Below are positions 31,961 through 41,567 of a stretch of DNA of 64,000 bases, piece after piece. Under the pieces are notes generated by a model that worked only from the letters and a program-made list of their open reading frames with translations, had not been told where the DNA came from and did not search any database. The stretch is from Allopusillimonas ginsengisoli (GTDB lineage: Bacteria > Pseudomonadota > Gammaproteobacteria > Burkholderiales > Burkholderiaceae_B): positions 186,001 through 250,000 of the forward strand of contig RAPG01000006.1 of NCBI GenBank assembly GCA_005239165.1. The letters run 5' to 3'. A program made the position numbers and the translations under genes. Positions within the stretch are counted from its first letter, which is position 1; each line of letters starts with the position of its first letter.

Positions 31961-33782
31961 GGTCGTCCATCCCTCCCAGATAGGCAGACTGCACTGCCGG
32001 ATTGGTCCGGATCTCGTCCGGAGTGCCTTCGGCAAGCTTGCGTCCTTCATACAGCACGGTAATGCGTTCAGCGAGCTCAAACATGGCGTCCATGTCATGC
32101 TCAACAATCACCATGCTGCGCCCCTTGCGTATTGATTTAAGCAAAGCAACAACGTGCACGCGTTCTTCAGGCCCTAACCCAGCCAGCGGCTCATCAAACA
32201 GCAACACATTGGCTCCTGTTGCCAGGGCAAGCCCGATCTCCAGACGCCGTTTTTCACCGTAAGAAAGCTCGGAAACCACAGAGTCCGCCTGTCGGTTCAG
32301 GTCAACGAGCTGTATCGCGGCATTGACTTGTTCGTCCATATGATGCGCATCGTGAAGACCGCGCAACATGTCAACACGAAACTTGCCGCGCTGACGTGCC
32401 AATACGGCAATCATCACGTTCTGCCGCACGGACAGCGCCTCAAACAACTGGTTGATCTGATAGCTCTTGCTCATGCCAAGCTGACACACAGCCGTCACAC
32501 CTATGCCGGTAATTTCCTGCCCGCGGAAAAACACCTGACCCGACGTGGTGGCGAGCTCCCCGGCCAGCATGGCGAAAAAGGTAGACTTCCCAGCGCCGTT
32601 GGGTCCGATCACACCACGCATTTCACCTTCAGAAAGCGAAAATGTCACATCACCCACTGCCGTCAGACCGCCATACTGTTTGGTAATGCCCCGCGCTTCC
32701 AGCACTGGCATACCAGGACGGGCGCCTTCGATCGGCGACACAATATCCAGTTGCGCAATGGCTTGCGTATCTGCCTCGTCATCCACGATTTGCTTTCTTG
32801 TGTTTCGGCGGCGTACCCAATCGAGTATGCCACCAGCCACACCATGTCGAAACACCGTCACAAGCACCACAAACACTATGCCCAGTATCAGCTTCCAATA
32901 GGCACCAATATTGGCAACCTGCTGCAGGCCTTCGTAAAGATAGAGCCAGATCGTGGCACCCAGCAGAGGCCCTAGCAGCGTGCCAGCACCACCCATAACC
33001 GTCTGAATTACCAGCTGCGCCGAAGTATCAAGCGAAAAGGCGTCAGGTGGCATATACGATTGGAACACCCCCAGCAGCCCACCCGCCAGCCCGCCATAGG
33101 CCGCAGCAATGACAAACACGGTCAACTTGTAGTTGCTGATTTGATGCCCGAGCGCCAGGGCGCGGCGAGGGTTGCCGCGTATGGCTTTCAACACCGCACC
33201 AAAGGGCGATCGCACAATGCGACGAGCAATAAGATAGCCAAGGAAAAAGAAGATGGCTACAAACCAGTACATAGGCCATCCACTGCTGATATGGATGGTG
33301 GTAAAACCGAGCGCAATCTCAGGAGGAGGCACCCCTGCAATTCCATTCTCGCCGCCGGTGTACTGCTTGAATGCCGAGTTTTCGAGAAAATAAAACATCT
33401 CGCCAAACGCCAGCGTACTCATGGCAAAGTAAATACCGGTACGCCTCAGCGTGAGATAGCCTATGACCAGCCCGGCCAGCGCGGCAATCAGTACGCCGAT
33501 AAGCAGAGCCAGCAACATGTGCGGCACAATGCCTGACGTAAGCAAGTAAGCAGCGACAAAACCGCCTGTGCCATAAAACGCCGACTGACCAAAAGACAGC
33601 AACCCCGTATAGCCGAACAACAAATCAAAACCCAGACCGAACAGCCCCCAGATCAGAATGCGAGTGAGCAGGTCGGCGCTCATGCCCATGTGGGGCAATA
33701 CAAACGGAGCTGCCAGCAGGCACAGAGCCACGACCAGTTCAGGCATGAGTCTGCGTACGAGTGAAGAATGGTGCGTGTTCAT
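31947..33782 (-). CDS. fused LivM permease-LivG ATPase
   Basis: 611 residues. About 1-325 is the LivM permease (FGLGFDLLFGYTGLLSFGQS, multiple helices), then a linker (RRRNTRKQIVDDEADTQA), then a LivG ATPase from about 365: GPNGAGKSTFFAMLAGELAT, SELSYGEKRRLEIGLALATG, VLLFDEPLAGLGPEE. The natural fusion ties one ATPase to one permease. Overlaps livH by ATGA. Confidence 0.92.
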   Translation of the reverse strand: MNTHHSSLVRRLMPELVVALCLLAAPFVLPHMGMSADLLTRILIWGLFGLGFDLLFGYTGLLSFGQSAFYGTGGFVAAYLLTSGIVPHMLLALLIGVLIAALAGLVIGYLTLRRTGIYFAMSTLAFGEMFYFLENSAFKQYTGGENGIAGVPPPEIALGFTTIHISSGWPMYWFVAIFFFLGYLIARRIVRSPFGAVLKAIRGNPRRALALGHQISNYKLTVFVIAAAYGGLAGGLLGVFQSYMPPDAFSLDTSAQLVIQTVMGGAGTLLGPLLGATIWLYLYEGLQQVANIGAYWKLILGIVFVVLVTVFRHGVAGGILDWVRRRNTRKQIVDDEADTQAIAQLDIVSPIEGARPGMPVLEARGITKQYGGLTAVGDVTFSLSEGEMRGVIGPNGAGKSTFFAMLAGELATTSGQVFFRGQEITGIGVTAVCQLGMSKSYQINQLFEALSVRQNVMIAVLARQRGKFRVDMLRGLHDAHHMDEQVNAAIQLVDLNRQADSVVSELSYGEKRRLEIGLALATGANVLLFDEPLAGLGPEERVHVVALLKSIRKGRSMVIVEHDMDAMFELAERITVLYEGRKLAEGTPDEIRTNPAVQSAYLGGMDDHESA

Positions 33783-34654
33783 TCGCGGCCCTCCTGCCCC
33801 ATCAAGCCTTGTGGACGGAACACCAGAACCAGCGCCATCACCACAAACAGCATGACATGGGAGTAAGCGGGACTAAACATGGATGTCAGACTAAGAATTT
33901 CACCCGCAATAATGCCACCCACAATCGCTCCCGGAAATGACCCGACGCCGCCGATAACCACAACAACAAACGAATCGACCAAGACTCTGCTGCCCATATC
34001 GGGCGACAGCGTCACAATGGGTGAGTCGATGACACCGGCATACCCGGCAGCCATCGCACCCAAACCAAACACCAGAAGAAACGTGCGCTTCACATTAATG
34101 CCGAGCACACTCACCATTTGCGCATCTTCAATACCTGCGCGTACGATGAGACCAAGGCTGGTGCGATAAAGCACGTAATAAAGCACACCTAACGTACCCG
34201 CTGCGATCGCCAGCGCCTGCAGGCGGTACAGAGGGTATATCAGTGACCCGATGTGGGCTATGCCCTGCCCCCAATCGGGCGTCGGTACAGACAGACTGAT
34301 GCCACCGTAAATAGCCCGCACAATTTCAACCAGAATGATGCCAATCCCGAAAGTCACCAGAATCTGGTCTTCAGGCGGACGGCTGTAATACATGCGCATG
34401 AGCCCACGCTCGATGATCAGCCCTATGACCAGCGAAACCAGCGACCCTATGACTACGGCGGCAACAAACGACTCCGTTAGTCCATAGGCCGAATAGCCAG
34501 CATAGGCACCGACCACCAGCATGGCTCCGTGCGCAAAATTGACCACGCCAAGCGTGCCGTAGATGATGGTCAGGCCCGTGCTAATGAGCGCCAACAGCAA
34601 CCCCATGGCCAGGCCATTGAACAGTTGCGATAAAAACAACGACATGCTCGGCAT
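33779..34654 (-). CDS. livH: LivH-like ABC permease
   Basis: 291 residues; GGAGGAG precedes the ATG. Typical LivH motif LTIIYGTLGVVNFAHGAMLV and a late GGVGSFPGAIVGGIIAGEIL. Inner-membrane channel half, pairing with the LivM domain. Confidence 0.92.
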   Translation of the reverse strand: MPSMSLFLSQLFNGLAMGLLLALISTGLTIIYGTLGVVNFAHGAMLVVGAYAGYSAYGLTESFVAAVVIGSLVSLVIGLIIERGLMRMYYSRPPEDQILVTFGIGIILVEIVRAIYGGISLSVPTPDWGQGIAHIGSLIYPLYRLQALAIAAGTLGVLYYVLYRTSLGLIVRAGIEDAQMVSVLGINVKRTFLLVFGLGAMAAGYAGVIDSPIVTLSPDMGSRVLVDSFVVVVIGGVGSFPGAIVGGIIAGEILSLTSMFSPAYSHVMLFVVMALVLVFRPQGLMGQEGRE

Positions 34655-34709
34655 GCAGGTCTCCTCCTTTTTTGTCTCAGTGATGTGTCAGGAAATCAGG
34701 GCAGCGAGA

Positions 34710-36068
34710 TTAGGTGTAATCACCCAGCTTGCAACCCAGCACGCCAATTGCCGGCAGCGCCTTGCGTCCATCCACCACCTCGACGATCTCGAAGTAATCG
34801 TCATCGTTTTTCATGTCTGCCTTCTTTTTCCCCTTTACGATCGGAAAATTGATCACACCCTGGTGATCTTCGGCACGGAACGTCACGTCTCCAACTGGCC
34901 CTTGCCTGACCTCTCCCGCCTCGTAGGCTTTAATGACATCTGGGGGGTAAAACGAACCGGCGCGTTCCACGGCATCGGCCCACAGCACAGTGGTCAGATA
35001 AGCGATGTACGCTGAATCACGCGGCTTAGCCTTGTACTTCGCTTCAAAGGCCGTCACAAAATCCTTGGCAACCGGATATTGGTCTTGCAAGGTCCACCAG
35101 AAGCCTGTTGCGCCATAAACCCCTTGCATCACGTCGGGACCAATCTCTTTTTCCAGAAACGCCGACATATAAGGGACAACAATGTTCATTTTTTCGAGCA
35201 GGCCAAATTGCTTGGCTTGTTTAATCGAATTGGCTGCATCGGCGCCATACGCGATCACCACCAAGGTGTCAGCGTCACTATTGGCAATATTAATGAGGAA
35301 AGAACTGTAGTCTTTGGCACCTAGCGGATGGACCTGCTCACCCACAGTTGTCCAGCCTTCCTTTTCGGTGAACTCGACCATAGAGTCATACGTGGTGTGG
35401 CCGTAGGTGTAATCAGGCACCAGATAAATAGCCTTGCGGTCCTTGCCCAGATTCTTAGCAAGCACGGGTGCAATGGCCTTGCAAGCCGTGTAAGCGAAAT
35501 AGCACAACCTGAAGCCATAGCGCTGGCAATCAACCCCTGTTGTTTCGTTGGATCCGCTGATGGCGGGAAGATAAATGGTATGTTCGCGATTGCAAACCTT
35601 TTGCAGGGCAATTGCCACCGAGCTGCTGGTGCTGCCCGAGATCATCATGGCTTTGTTGTCATGAATGAAGCGCGTAGCGGCCTGCACGGCGGTATTGGGT
35701 TTAGTCTCGGCATCTGCCACCCCAAACTCAATTTTTTTGCCCAGCACCCCTTTTTTGGTCAATGGCGATATTTTCTTTACCTGCTCAGCACCGGCATTGA
35801 GCTGTTCCACGGCCAGTTCATACCCCTTCTGCTGATCAGCACCCTGAGCTGAATAGGGCCCGGTGATATCAAGAGTCAAGCCGATAAATACCGTATCTCC
35901 TTCAACTCCTGCCGGGAAATTGCCGATTGGCTTTTTTTCTTTGTCAGCGGCGAATGCCATACTGGGTACACCCGGCAACATAGTGCCGGCAGCGCCTGCA
36001 GCGCCCAGCTTCAGCATGTCACGACGGTCTACACCACTCTGAGTCTTTCCTGTTTTGGTCTTATCCAT
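34710..36068 (-). CDS. periplasmic substrate-binding protein with Tat signal
   Basis: 452 residues, AGGAG before the ATG. The N-terminus has a twin-arginine signal (DRRDMLKLGAAGAAG), so it is exported folded. The mature protein is a type I binding fold of the LivK/AmiC/UrtA group (GLTLDITGPYSAQGADQQKG; MISGSTSSSVAIALQKVCNR). Substrate could be an amide, urea or branched-chain amino acid; not decided. First gene of the operon; promoter region 36069-36290 faces the next gene. Confidence 0.85.
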   Translation of the reverse strand: MDKTKTGKTQSGVDRRDMLKLGAAGAAGTMLPGVPSMAFAADKEKKPIGNFPAGVEGDTVFIGLTLDITGPYSAQGADQQKGYELAVEQLNAGAEQVKKISPLTKKGVLGKKIEFGVADAETKPNTAVQAATRFIHDNKAMMISGSTSSSVAIALQKVCNREHTIYLPAISGSNETTGVDCQRYGFRLCYFAYTACKAIAPVLAKNLGKDRKAIYLVPDYTYGHTTYDSMVEFTEKEGWTTVGEQVHPLGAKDYSSFLINIANSDADTLVVIAYGADAANSIKQAKQFGLLEKMNIVVPYMSAFLEKEIGPDVMQGVYGATGFWWTLQDQYPVAKDFVTAFEAKYKAKPRDSAYIAYLTTVLWADAVERAGSFYPPDVIKAYEAGEVRQGPVGDVTFRAEDHQGVINFPIVKGKKKADMKNDDDYFEIVEVVDGRKALPAIGVLGCKLGDYT

Positions 36069-36234
36069 CTGAACGTCTCCTGGTTAATATATATATGCCT
36101 TTCGGCTTGGTTCTCATAAGCTGGTCTATGCCAGCCCTGTCATCCCGATTTTGGCTTTTGCCTGTGAGTCTGTGTCGCGCCCCCATTTTCACTATTCGCG
36201 CACTTTCGGGTCTTGCATAAGAAATAACGCCTGA

Positions 36235-36256
36235 AACTTACGTACAACTTACGTAC
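36235..36256. repeat. 11-bp direct repeat in the divergent promoter region
   Basis: AACTTACGTAC twice in tandem, each containing the palindrome GTAC. Possible operator between the transporter operon and the membrane-protein gene. Confidence 0.5.
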
Positions 36257-36290
36257 GCCCTTGTTACCTAGTTAAAACTTGAACTAAATA

Positions 36291-36485
36291 ATGAAAACCT
36301 GGATTTTTCTTCTCAGCCTTCTCGCAGTAGCCCTTTCGTGGCGACTGAGCACACGGACACGACACGATGGGCAGTTGACCCTCGCACAAAAAATAAAGAT
36401 TCTGGGAAAAAGCCTGATGGCAGGCGTGGTTGTGTACTTCACGCTGATCGGCCTGGCGTTGCTGTACTTAATGCTGACCAACTGA
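36291..36485 (+). CDS. small two-helix membrane protein
   Basis: 64 residues, MKTWIFLLSLLAVALSW start helix, a basic middle (STRTRHDGQLTLAQKIKILG) and a second helix (MAGVVVYFTLIGLALLYLML). Composition convincing; weak ribosome site. Function unknown. Confidence 0.55.
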   Translation: MKTWIFLLSLLAVALSWRLSTRTRHDGQLTLAQKIKILGKSLMAGVVVYFTLIGLALLYLMLTN

Positions 36486-36676
36486 TCTTGACTATCCCGC
36501 AGGCAGACGCGGGCACAGTTGACACCCGTCAAATAGGCAAATAGCTCAGCCGGCGTAAGCTTAAAAACCGACCTATGCTCGCCAAATCATGAAATGTAAT
36601 ACAATTTACAAAGGCAGCACTTTCCGCAAGATTTGTAACGTGTTAAGGCTCACTTGCCGAAAAAAAGGGTTTTTCT

Positions 36677-37174
36677 ATGCACGTTCTTTTGCGTCAACTT
36701 TTGTTCATCGTTGCGCTACTTTGCGCAAGTAACGCAACGGCCAGTGCGCCTGCTAATTGGCCTGTCAGCCCCTCCCAGCTTGAGTTAGCCACCACTTATG
36801 GCACCATAAGCATCGATACCAGCGAATATGTGTATGAGTCGCGCCTGCTCATAAACGGGTACGAGGTCGATCCCACCGTCCGGGGCAGGCTCAATATTGA
36901 CTATGCATTCAATCTGCCTGCTTCCGGCGCCGCACTCGTTTCGGTCGATACCGGCAATGACGTATGCCCCATTTCGTACCGCTGGGTAATTCTTGACAAG
37001 GCTGGCTACACACTGTCGCCGTCATTTGGTTCTTGCTCCGGACAGATTCTGGTTTCGGCCACACGCACCCAGTTCACCCTCAAAACACCCAGTCCTGAAA
37101 AGCCGGATAAAATCGATGTATACACGTATGATGGTAAAACCATCATACATACCGTCGCTTCCCTTAAACCGTGA
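36677..37174 (+). CDS. secreted protein, unknown function
   Basis: 165 residues. MHVLLRQLLFIVALLCASNATASA is a Sec signal in the first 24 residues; only part of it is quoted as evidence: the hydrophobic LLFIVALLCAS core and ASA cleavage site. Two Cys (VCPIS, GSCSG) probably pair. Beta-rich. Periplasmic. Confidence 0.65.
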   Translation: MHVLLRQLLFIVALLCASNATASAPANWPVSPSQLELATTYGTISIDTSEYVYESRLLINGYEVDPTVRGRLNIDYAFNLPASGAALVSVDTGNDVCPISYRWVILDKAGYTLSPSFGSCSGQILVSATRTQFTLKTPSPEKPDKIDVYTYDGKTIIHTVASLKP

Positions 37175-37183
37175 GCACACGCA

Positions 37184-37543
37184 TTGACTACATCCGAAAC
37201 AAAAACCTGGGGTTTTCTCCATCCTGAGTGCCATGGCCGCAACGCGCTCATGTTTTTCAGCTGGGATCTGGCGCGCACCATCGAAGAGCAGTTTACGCTT
37301 CATGCCAGTGCCCCTATCGACATACGAGTCTACGAAGCCCAAAAGGCGGTAAACCGCCTGCTTAACCAGTACGTACAGATCCAGGCCAACCCTAAGGCTT
37401 TCGAAGGCCAGAGCATCACCCTGCACATTGAGCACGACGAAAGCGAGCCCGACAAATCTGTCCTGGCACTGCACACTACTGCCCATCTAGAACAGCTTAT
37501 TCTTGAAGTACAAGAAGAACAGGCGAACCAACGCATCAACTGA
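37184..37543 (+). CDS. small cytosolic protein, unknown function
   Basis: 119 residues from a TTG; no good ribosome site, so the start is uncertain. WGFLHPECHGRNALMFFSWD, then a long helix EAQKAVNRLLNQYVQIQ and a beta strand pair. Directly before the cytochrome gene (one base apart). Function unknown. Confidence 0.5.
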   Translation: MTTSETKTWGFLHPECHGRNALMFFSWDLARTIEEQFTLHASAPIDIRVYEAQKAVNRLLNQYVQIQANPKAFEGQSITLHIEHDESEPDKSVLALHTTAHLEQLILEVQEEQANQRIN

Positions 37544-37544
37544 T

Positions 37545-38237
37545 ATGAAATCCCATGGCAATACGATACGGGTCTGGGATCTACCCACCCGCATTTTTCA
37601 TTGGGCGCTGGTTGTATGTGTGATCGGCTCCTACGTCACCATCAAACTTGGTGGCCTGTGGATGGACTGGCACGCCCGCTTTGGCATGACCATTCTCGGG
37701 CTGATTATTTTTCGGCTGATCTGGGGGGTTGTCGGCCCTCACTACGCGCGATTCAGCCAGTTTGTACGTGGGCCAAAGAAACTCATGGGCTATTTGCAGG
37801 GACACTTCACCAGTGTTGCCGGCCACAACCCTCTGGGTGCTCTGTCAGTCATGGCACTTTTGCTGTTTATCGGGTTTCAGGCTGTCAGCGGGCTGTTCGC
37901 CAACGATGACATTTTTACAACGGGCCCTCTGGCCTACTTGAACAGCCAGTGGTCAAGCAGGCTCACTACCTTGCACAAGCTGAACGAATGGGTTTTGCTC
38001 GGCGTCATCGGGCTTCATATCGTTGCTGTGCTTTGGTATCAGTTCGTCAAACGCAAGCCTATTATTCCTCCCATGGTGCACGGTGATACCTTCGTTGTGA
38101 CCAGCTCTGAGGCCGTCAGCACACAAGACAGCTGGAAGGTTCGCTTGGCTGCCCTGCTGCTGGCGATCGTCATTGCAGGCTTTCTGTGGTGGATATGGAA
38201 CCTGGCACCGACCGGTGATTTCTCATCATTTATGTAA
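37545..38237 (+). CDS. cytochrome b561-type membrane cytochrome
   Basis: 230 residues. IRVWDLPTRIFHWALVVCVI opens the first heme-ligand helix; WMDWHARFGMTILGLIIFRL and LTTLHKLNEWVLLGVIGLHI supply the other His ligands. Four main helices plus a C-terminal anchor. Diheme cytochrome passing electrons in the inner membrane. Followed by a terminator. Confidence 0.88.
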   Translation: MKSHGNTIRVWDLPTRIFHWALVVCVIGSYVTIKLGGLWMDWHARFGMTILGLIIFRLIWGVVGPHYARFSQFVRGPKKLMGYLQGHFTSVAGHNPLGALSVMALLLFIGFQAVSGLFANDDIFTTGPLAYLNSQWSSRLTTLHKLNEWVLLGVIGLHIVAVLWYQFVKRKPIIPPMVHGDTFVVTSSEAVSTQDSWKVRLAALLLAIVIAGFLWWIWNLAPTGDFSSFM

Positions 38238-38263
38238 GCAACAACATCAGCATCCCGCAATCA

Positions 38264-38289
38264 AGAGGCCGCTACCGCCGGCCTCTTTT
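38264..38289 (+). terminator. terminator after cytochrome b561
   Basis: AAGAGGCC, GCTACCGCC loop, GGCCTCTTTT. Confidence 0.85.
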
Positions 38290-38373
38290 GCTGTAATCAC
38301 GCCACAGCGACAATCGGTGGCAGAGACTGCCGCACCTCAGGCAATCAACCCATTAACTGTGTCATCTGAAAAG

Positions 38374-38580
38374 TTACACACACTTCTTGTGTATAAGTCT
38401 TTGGATAACCCGGGGTTACTTCACAGAACGGTAATAAATGCGGGCCTTGAAGGTTGAATGATCAAACTTCACGCATACAGGGAATAACAGCAAAAAAACC
38501 TTGCACGTAGTACCTGAAAAAATACAACCGCGCGAACCAGCGCACTTATCCCCATAAGTTGTGGACAAGTCTTGGGATAA
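38374..38580. promoter_or_regulatory. cluster of DnaA-box-like 9-mers
   Basis: Two groups: TTACACACA (38374), TGTGTATAA (38388, a perfect reverse box), TTTGGATAA (38400); and TTATCCCCA (38546), TGTGGACAA (38560), TTGGGATAA (38572). Most differ from TTATNCACA at no more than one base. It lies in a 460-base gene-free stretch. Could bind DnaA (origin-like or titration site); no dnaA or dnaN nearby. Confidence 0.5.
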
Positions 38581-38669
38581 TGGCTGAAGAGATTATGTAA
38601 ACGCGCTAGCCACGGGCCTTTCAGCACCATGAACACTTACGCACCATATGGCCACCCCTTATGCGCACA

Positions 38670-38760
38670 AACCAGCTACCCGCCAATGACTGCCACTTAC
38701 GGATACAAGCCAGCTAACTGCCAATGACCGCTGCTTACAGATACAGGCCAGCTACCCGCC
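38670..38760. repeat. 38-bp tandem repeat, 2.4 copies
   Basis: Units 38670-38707 and 38708-38745, both CCAGCTA(C/A)C(C/T)GCCAATGAC and so on to GATACA, plus a partial third running into the end of the small membrane gene. Confidence 0.7.
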
Positions 38761-38940
38761 AAAACCGCCGCGACCAAAGCAGTCAAAGGAAATACGACAC
38801 AAGAAGCGCTGAAGCGCAGCCTGCAGCTTTAGACGTGGCACTGCAGCCAGAACTATAAGCGCCAGTAAAAAGATGGCTCCACCGGCCAGAATTGCCAAAG
38901 ACGTAAACAATAACGATACGAATATCAATAAGTCGTTCAT
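38752..38940 (-). CDS. small membrane protein with C-terminal ISFDCFGR motif (paralogue 1)
   Basis: 62 residues; GGGAG precedes the ATG at 38940. One long membrane hairpin (LLIFVSLLFTSLAILAGGAI, FLLALIVLAAV) then RFLCRISFDCFGRGGF. A paralogue with the same tail is at 41376-41567. Its last codons overlap the tandem repeat. Function unknown. Confidence 0.6.
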   Translation of the reverse strand: MNDLLIFVSLLFTSLAILAGGAIFLLALIVLAAVPRLKLQAALQRFLCRISFDCFGRGGFGG

Positions 38941-39163
38941 GTCAGTCTCCCACGTGATTACTTTTATTCTATGACATAAGCGGGACAGCGACGAAGGGCT
39001 TTTTCTGAATATATGAAAAGGCCCATCAACAAATATGTGAAACAAATAGCCCGCCAGAAGGCCCCATACCGAGACGGAGGCTATATTTAATTTTATCGGG
39101 AATAAAAATCACCCGTTTTATATTAAGCAAGCCAGACCATAGGCTTTAGCTACTCATTAAATC

Positions 39164-40078
39164 TCATCCTGTCGCCAATAATCTAAGGCCTGTACGCCGC
39201 ACAAACTCATCGTAACTGATTGGAGGCCCCGCCTTGGTGTTAGGGCTGTTAGCCTGCCAATGCACCCATACGCGTCCGCTGACGGCATCGTAAACCACCT
39301 TATAGAGGTAATCAGGCACAGCCACCCCACCGTCACCGATGGTTTCGGGCGGCCCAGTATATACAGGACCCGTGAAAATATAAACATTACCCGCTGCACG
39401 CATAATATATTTGCGCGTGGCCTGTTCAATACTGTTCCACGCTCCCGCATTATGTCGCTGATCTTGAGGAACCATATTTGCGAGCGAAAAACTCTGTGCC
39501 ATGGCCTCTGGGCTGTGCATATCACCAGCCGGTGCCATGTGCCCGCGTGAATACCCCGAGCCACGATAATCTGCCAACTCAGCACGATCAGAAAAGGGTA
39601 AACGCGCTTCGGCATAAAACCTGTCGGTTCTCTGCACCAACTTGCTCCTTGCCAGCATCTGACGATTCAACCGCTGAGCAACAAAAACAGGGGTCTTGGT
39701 CTGGCCGTTGTGCAAAATTGCAAACGAAGAAAAGCACAGCTCTCGAAGCGCGTGGCCCGTTGGGACAACCGGTGCACGTCCATCAGGAAAAAACTGCTGA
39801 CAACGCGAAAAATGCGTCTGAACCTGAGCACCTGCGGGAAGCACACGCGATGCGACCTGCTCTTCCCGCGGCAGCGACAGCTGCGCAAGTACAAATTCAA
39901 TATTGACGTAATCCCGCCACTGCGGATGCAGCGCACAGGTTGCCGCACCAAATGAAGCGACGGCAGAAACACAAACTGTCCGAAGAAACCGCCAGAATCG
40001 ACCAGTGTGCGCTTTACGGGATGGTGGGGACGCTATTGAACGCTTCTTGCGTGGGGCTGGTTTTTTCTTGCTCGCCAT
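39164..40078 (-). CDS. DNA/RNA non-specific endonuclease, secreted or membrane-anchored
   Basis: 304 residues from ATG 40078 (a start 12 codons earlier is possible). Basic N-terminus then one hydrophobic segment (VCVSAVASFGAATCALH). Nuclease core: YSRGHMAPAGDM (catalytic His) and LANMVPQDQRHNAGAWNSIE (metal Asn), as in NUC1/Serratia nucleases. Four Cys likely form disulfides. Acts outside the cytoplasm on nucleic acid. Confidence 0.85.
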   Translation of the reverse strand: MASKKKPAPRKKRSIASPPSRKAHTGRFWRFLRTVCVSAVASFGAATCALHPQWRDYVNIEFVLAQLSLPREEQVASRVLPAGAQVQTHFSRCQQFFPDGRAPVVPTGHALRELCFSSFAILHNGQTKTPVFVAQRLNRQMLARSKLVQRTDRFYAEARLPFSDRAELADYRGSGYSRGHMAPAGDMHSPEAMAQSFSLANMVPQDQRHNAGAWNSIEQATRKYIMRAAGNVYIFTGPVYTGPPETIGDGGVAVPDYLYKVVYDAVSGRVWVHWQANSPNTKAGPPISYDEFVRRTGLRLLATG

Positions 40079-40262
40079 ACTGCTTATATAAGAGGGTTTG
40101 CGAGCCAAGCCCAAGCTGGGGCCGGTTGCCGCTCGATTATATGCAATAGCTAATATCTGCTGGCCGACGCGCCCCAGAAACTCTGTCGCTCACAAGGATT
40201 TAGTAAAAATAAAATAAGACAGTATGTCTGGTGTAAATCGATGCACGCCTTTTTGCCAGATG

Positions 40263-41018
40263 TCAGGCCGCAGCCGCACGCTGGAATACGCGGGCGGGCA
40301 ACAGACTCGCAGCGGCCTCATCCAGAATTATTTTCACCCTAGGGTGTTTTTTTAATATCGTGAAAGGGATAGCCTCAGTAACTTCGCTTTCAAAATACCT
40401 GGCCAGAATTGGTGCTTTATTTTTACCCGTTGCGACCAGCAGAACTTCACGGGCGTCCATGATGTCTTGCATACCCATGGTAATGGCAGACGCGGGGACA
40501 ATTTCATCTTCGGCAAAAAATCGGCTATTGTCGATACGGGTACGCTCAGAAAGCTCTACTACATGGCAGCGGCTGTCGAACGCAGTACCCGGCTCATTGA
40601 AACCAATGTGCCCGTTGCTACCTACTCCCAATAATTGCAGATCTGTGCCACCGTGCTGTTGCATACGGGCAGAATAGTCACGGCAATGCTCTTCCAGACT
40701 TTTAGCCTGACCGTCTGGCAAATACAGCCTGGCTGCATTAAAACTCAAATGCCTGAACAGATGCTCGCGCATATAAGCGGCATAGCTTTGCGAGTGATCA
40801 ACGCCTAACCCTACGTACTCATCCAGATTGAAAAAAGTAAGCCGGGACACATCCAGCTGCTGTTGACGGACTTTATCTATGAAACACGCGTATATCGGCT
40901 CCATCGTTCCGCCTGTCGCAGCACCAAGAACAGCATCAGGCTTGCTTTTTATCGTATTGACCAACGTGGCACTCACGTAGTCGGCAACCGCAGAGGTATC
41001 AGGAAAAACAACAAACAT
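40263..41018 (-). CDS. nagB: glucosamine-6-phosphate deaminase
   Basis: 251 residues. LGAATGGTMEPIY binds the sugar phosphate, FFNLDEYVGLGVDHSQSYAA has the catalytic Asp and His region, GVGSNGHIGFNEPG is the family signature. Converts GlcN6P to Fru6P and ammonia. Standalone, no nagA or transporter beside it. Confidence 0.92.
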   Translation of the reverse strand: MFVVFPDTSAVADYVSATLVNTIKSKPDAVLGAATGGTMEPIYACFIDKVRQQQLDVSRLTFFNLDEYVGLGVDHSQSYAAYMREHLFRHLSFNAARLYLPDGQAKSLEEHCRDYSARMQQHGGTDLQLLGVGSNGHIGFNEPGTAFDSRCHVVELSERTRIDNSRFFAEDEIVPASAITMGMQDIMDAREVLLVATGKNKAPILARYFESEVTEAIPFTILKKHPRVKIILDEAAASLLPARVFQRAAAA

Positions 41019-41375
41019 AAACGTTGACCATGCTGCTGCCTGACCGTGGCATCAAACATTAAATGGCGGTAGTAAAAATGCCTTGAATCGTAGCACGGCT
41101 TATTGTTTCTGCGCGCAAGCTAATGTGGTTTAGTGAGAGAGCAAATTTGTAAATTGCCGGGGTTACCCTGGCCACCATGCCGAGCTCACCTTTAACAGAG
41201 CACCAGTACCCTGCGTAAATGGGCTGTATACGGGCAACGTTAGCCATAAAATACGTAAGACGAGCAACCTGCGCCGCAACGACAAAAGCCCCGAAGAGGC
41301 TTGCTCTTGGGGCCAGGTGTAGTCAGTTTGCGACGGGGATGGCCTGCTTAAATAGCCGCAAGCACAGAAGCAGGC
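41019..41375. other. gene-free stretch with one terminator
   Basis: Holds no convincing gene; a 62-codon minus frame (41059-41247) lacks a ribosome site. At 41284-41313 a stem GCCCC..AGAG/CTCT..GGGGC, with T-run on the minus strand, would terminate the small gene at 41376. Confidence 0.6.
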
Positions 41376-41567
41376 TTAGGCGGTTTTACAGGACTCTTCA
41401 CAGCGGCCGAAACAGTCAAACGACAAACGGCATTTGATGCGATGCAGCCATCCCGCTACGTTGGGCAGATCTAGACCGGCAATCGCGAGCAATGTAACGA
41501 AAAACATGGCTCCGCCAGCGAGCACTGCGAACGTCGTAAGCAAGACCGATAGTAATAAGTTGCTCAT
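41376..41567 (-). CDS. small membrane protein with C-terminal LSFDCFGR motif (paralogue 2)
   Basis: 63 residues; AGGAGG before the ATG. LLLSVLLTTFAVLAGGAMFF membrane hairpin, then RIKCRLSFDCFGRCEESCKT. Shares the AGG-A hairpin and CRxSFDCFGR tail with 38752-38940; here the tail carries four Cys. Function unknown. Confidence 0.65.
   Translation of the reverse strand: MSNLLLSVLLTTFAVLAGGAMFFVTLLAIAGLDLPNVAGWLHRIKCRLSFDCFGRCEESCKTA

Noticed and set aside
38374..38580. Chromosomal origin oriC
   Set aside because: No dnaA, dnaN, parAB or mnmG nearby; listed only as a DnaA-box-like cluster.
41059..41247. 62-codon minus frame
   Set aside because: No ribosome site and no recognisable composition.
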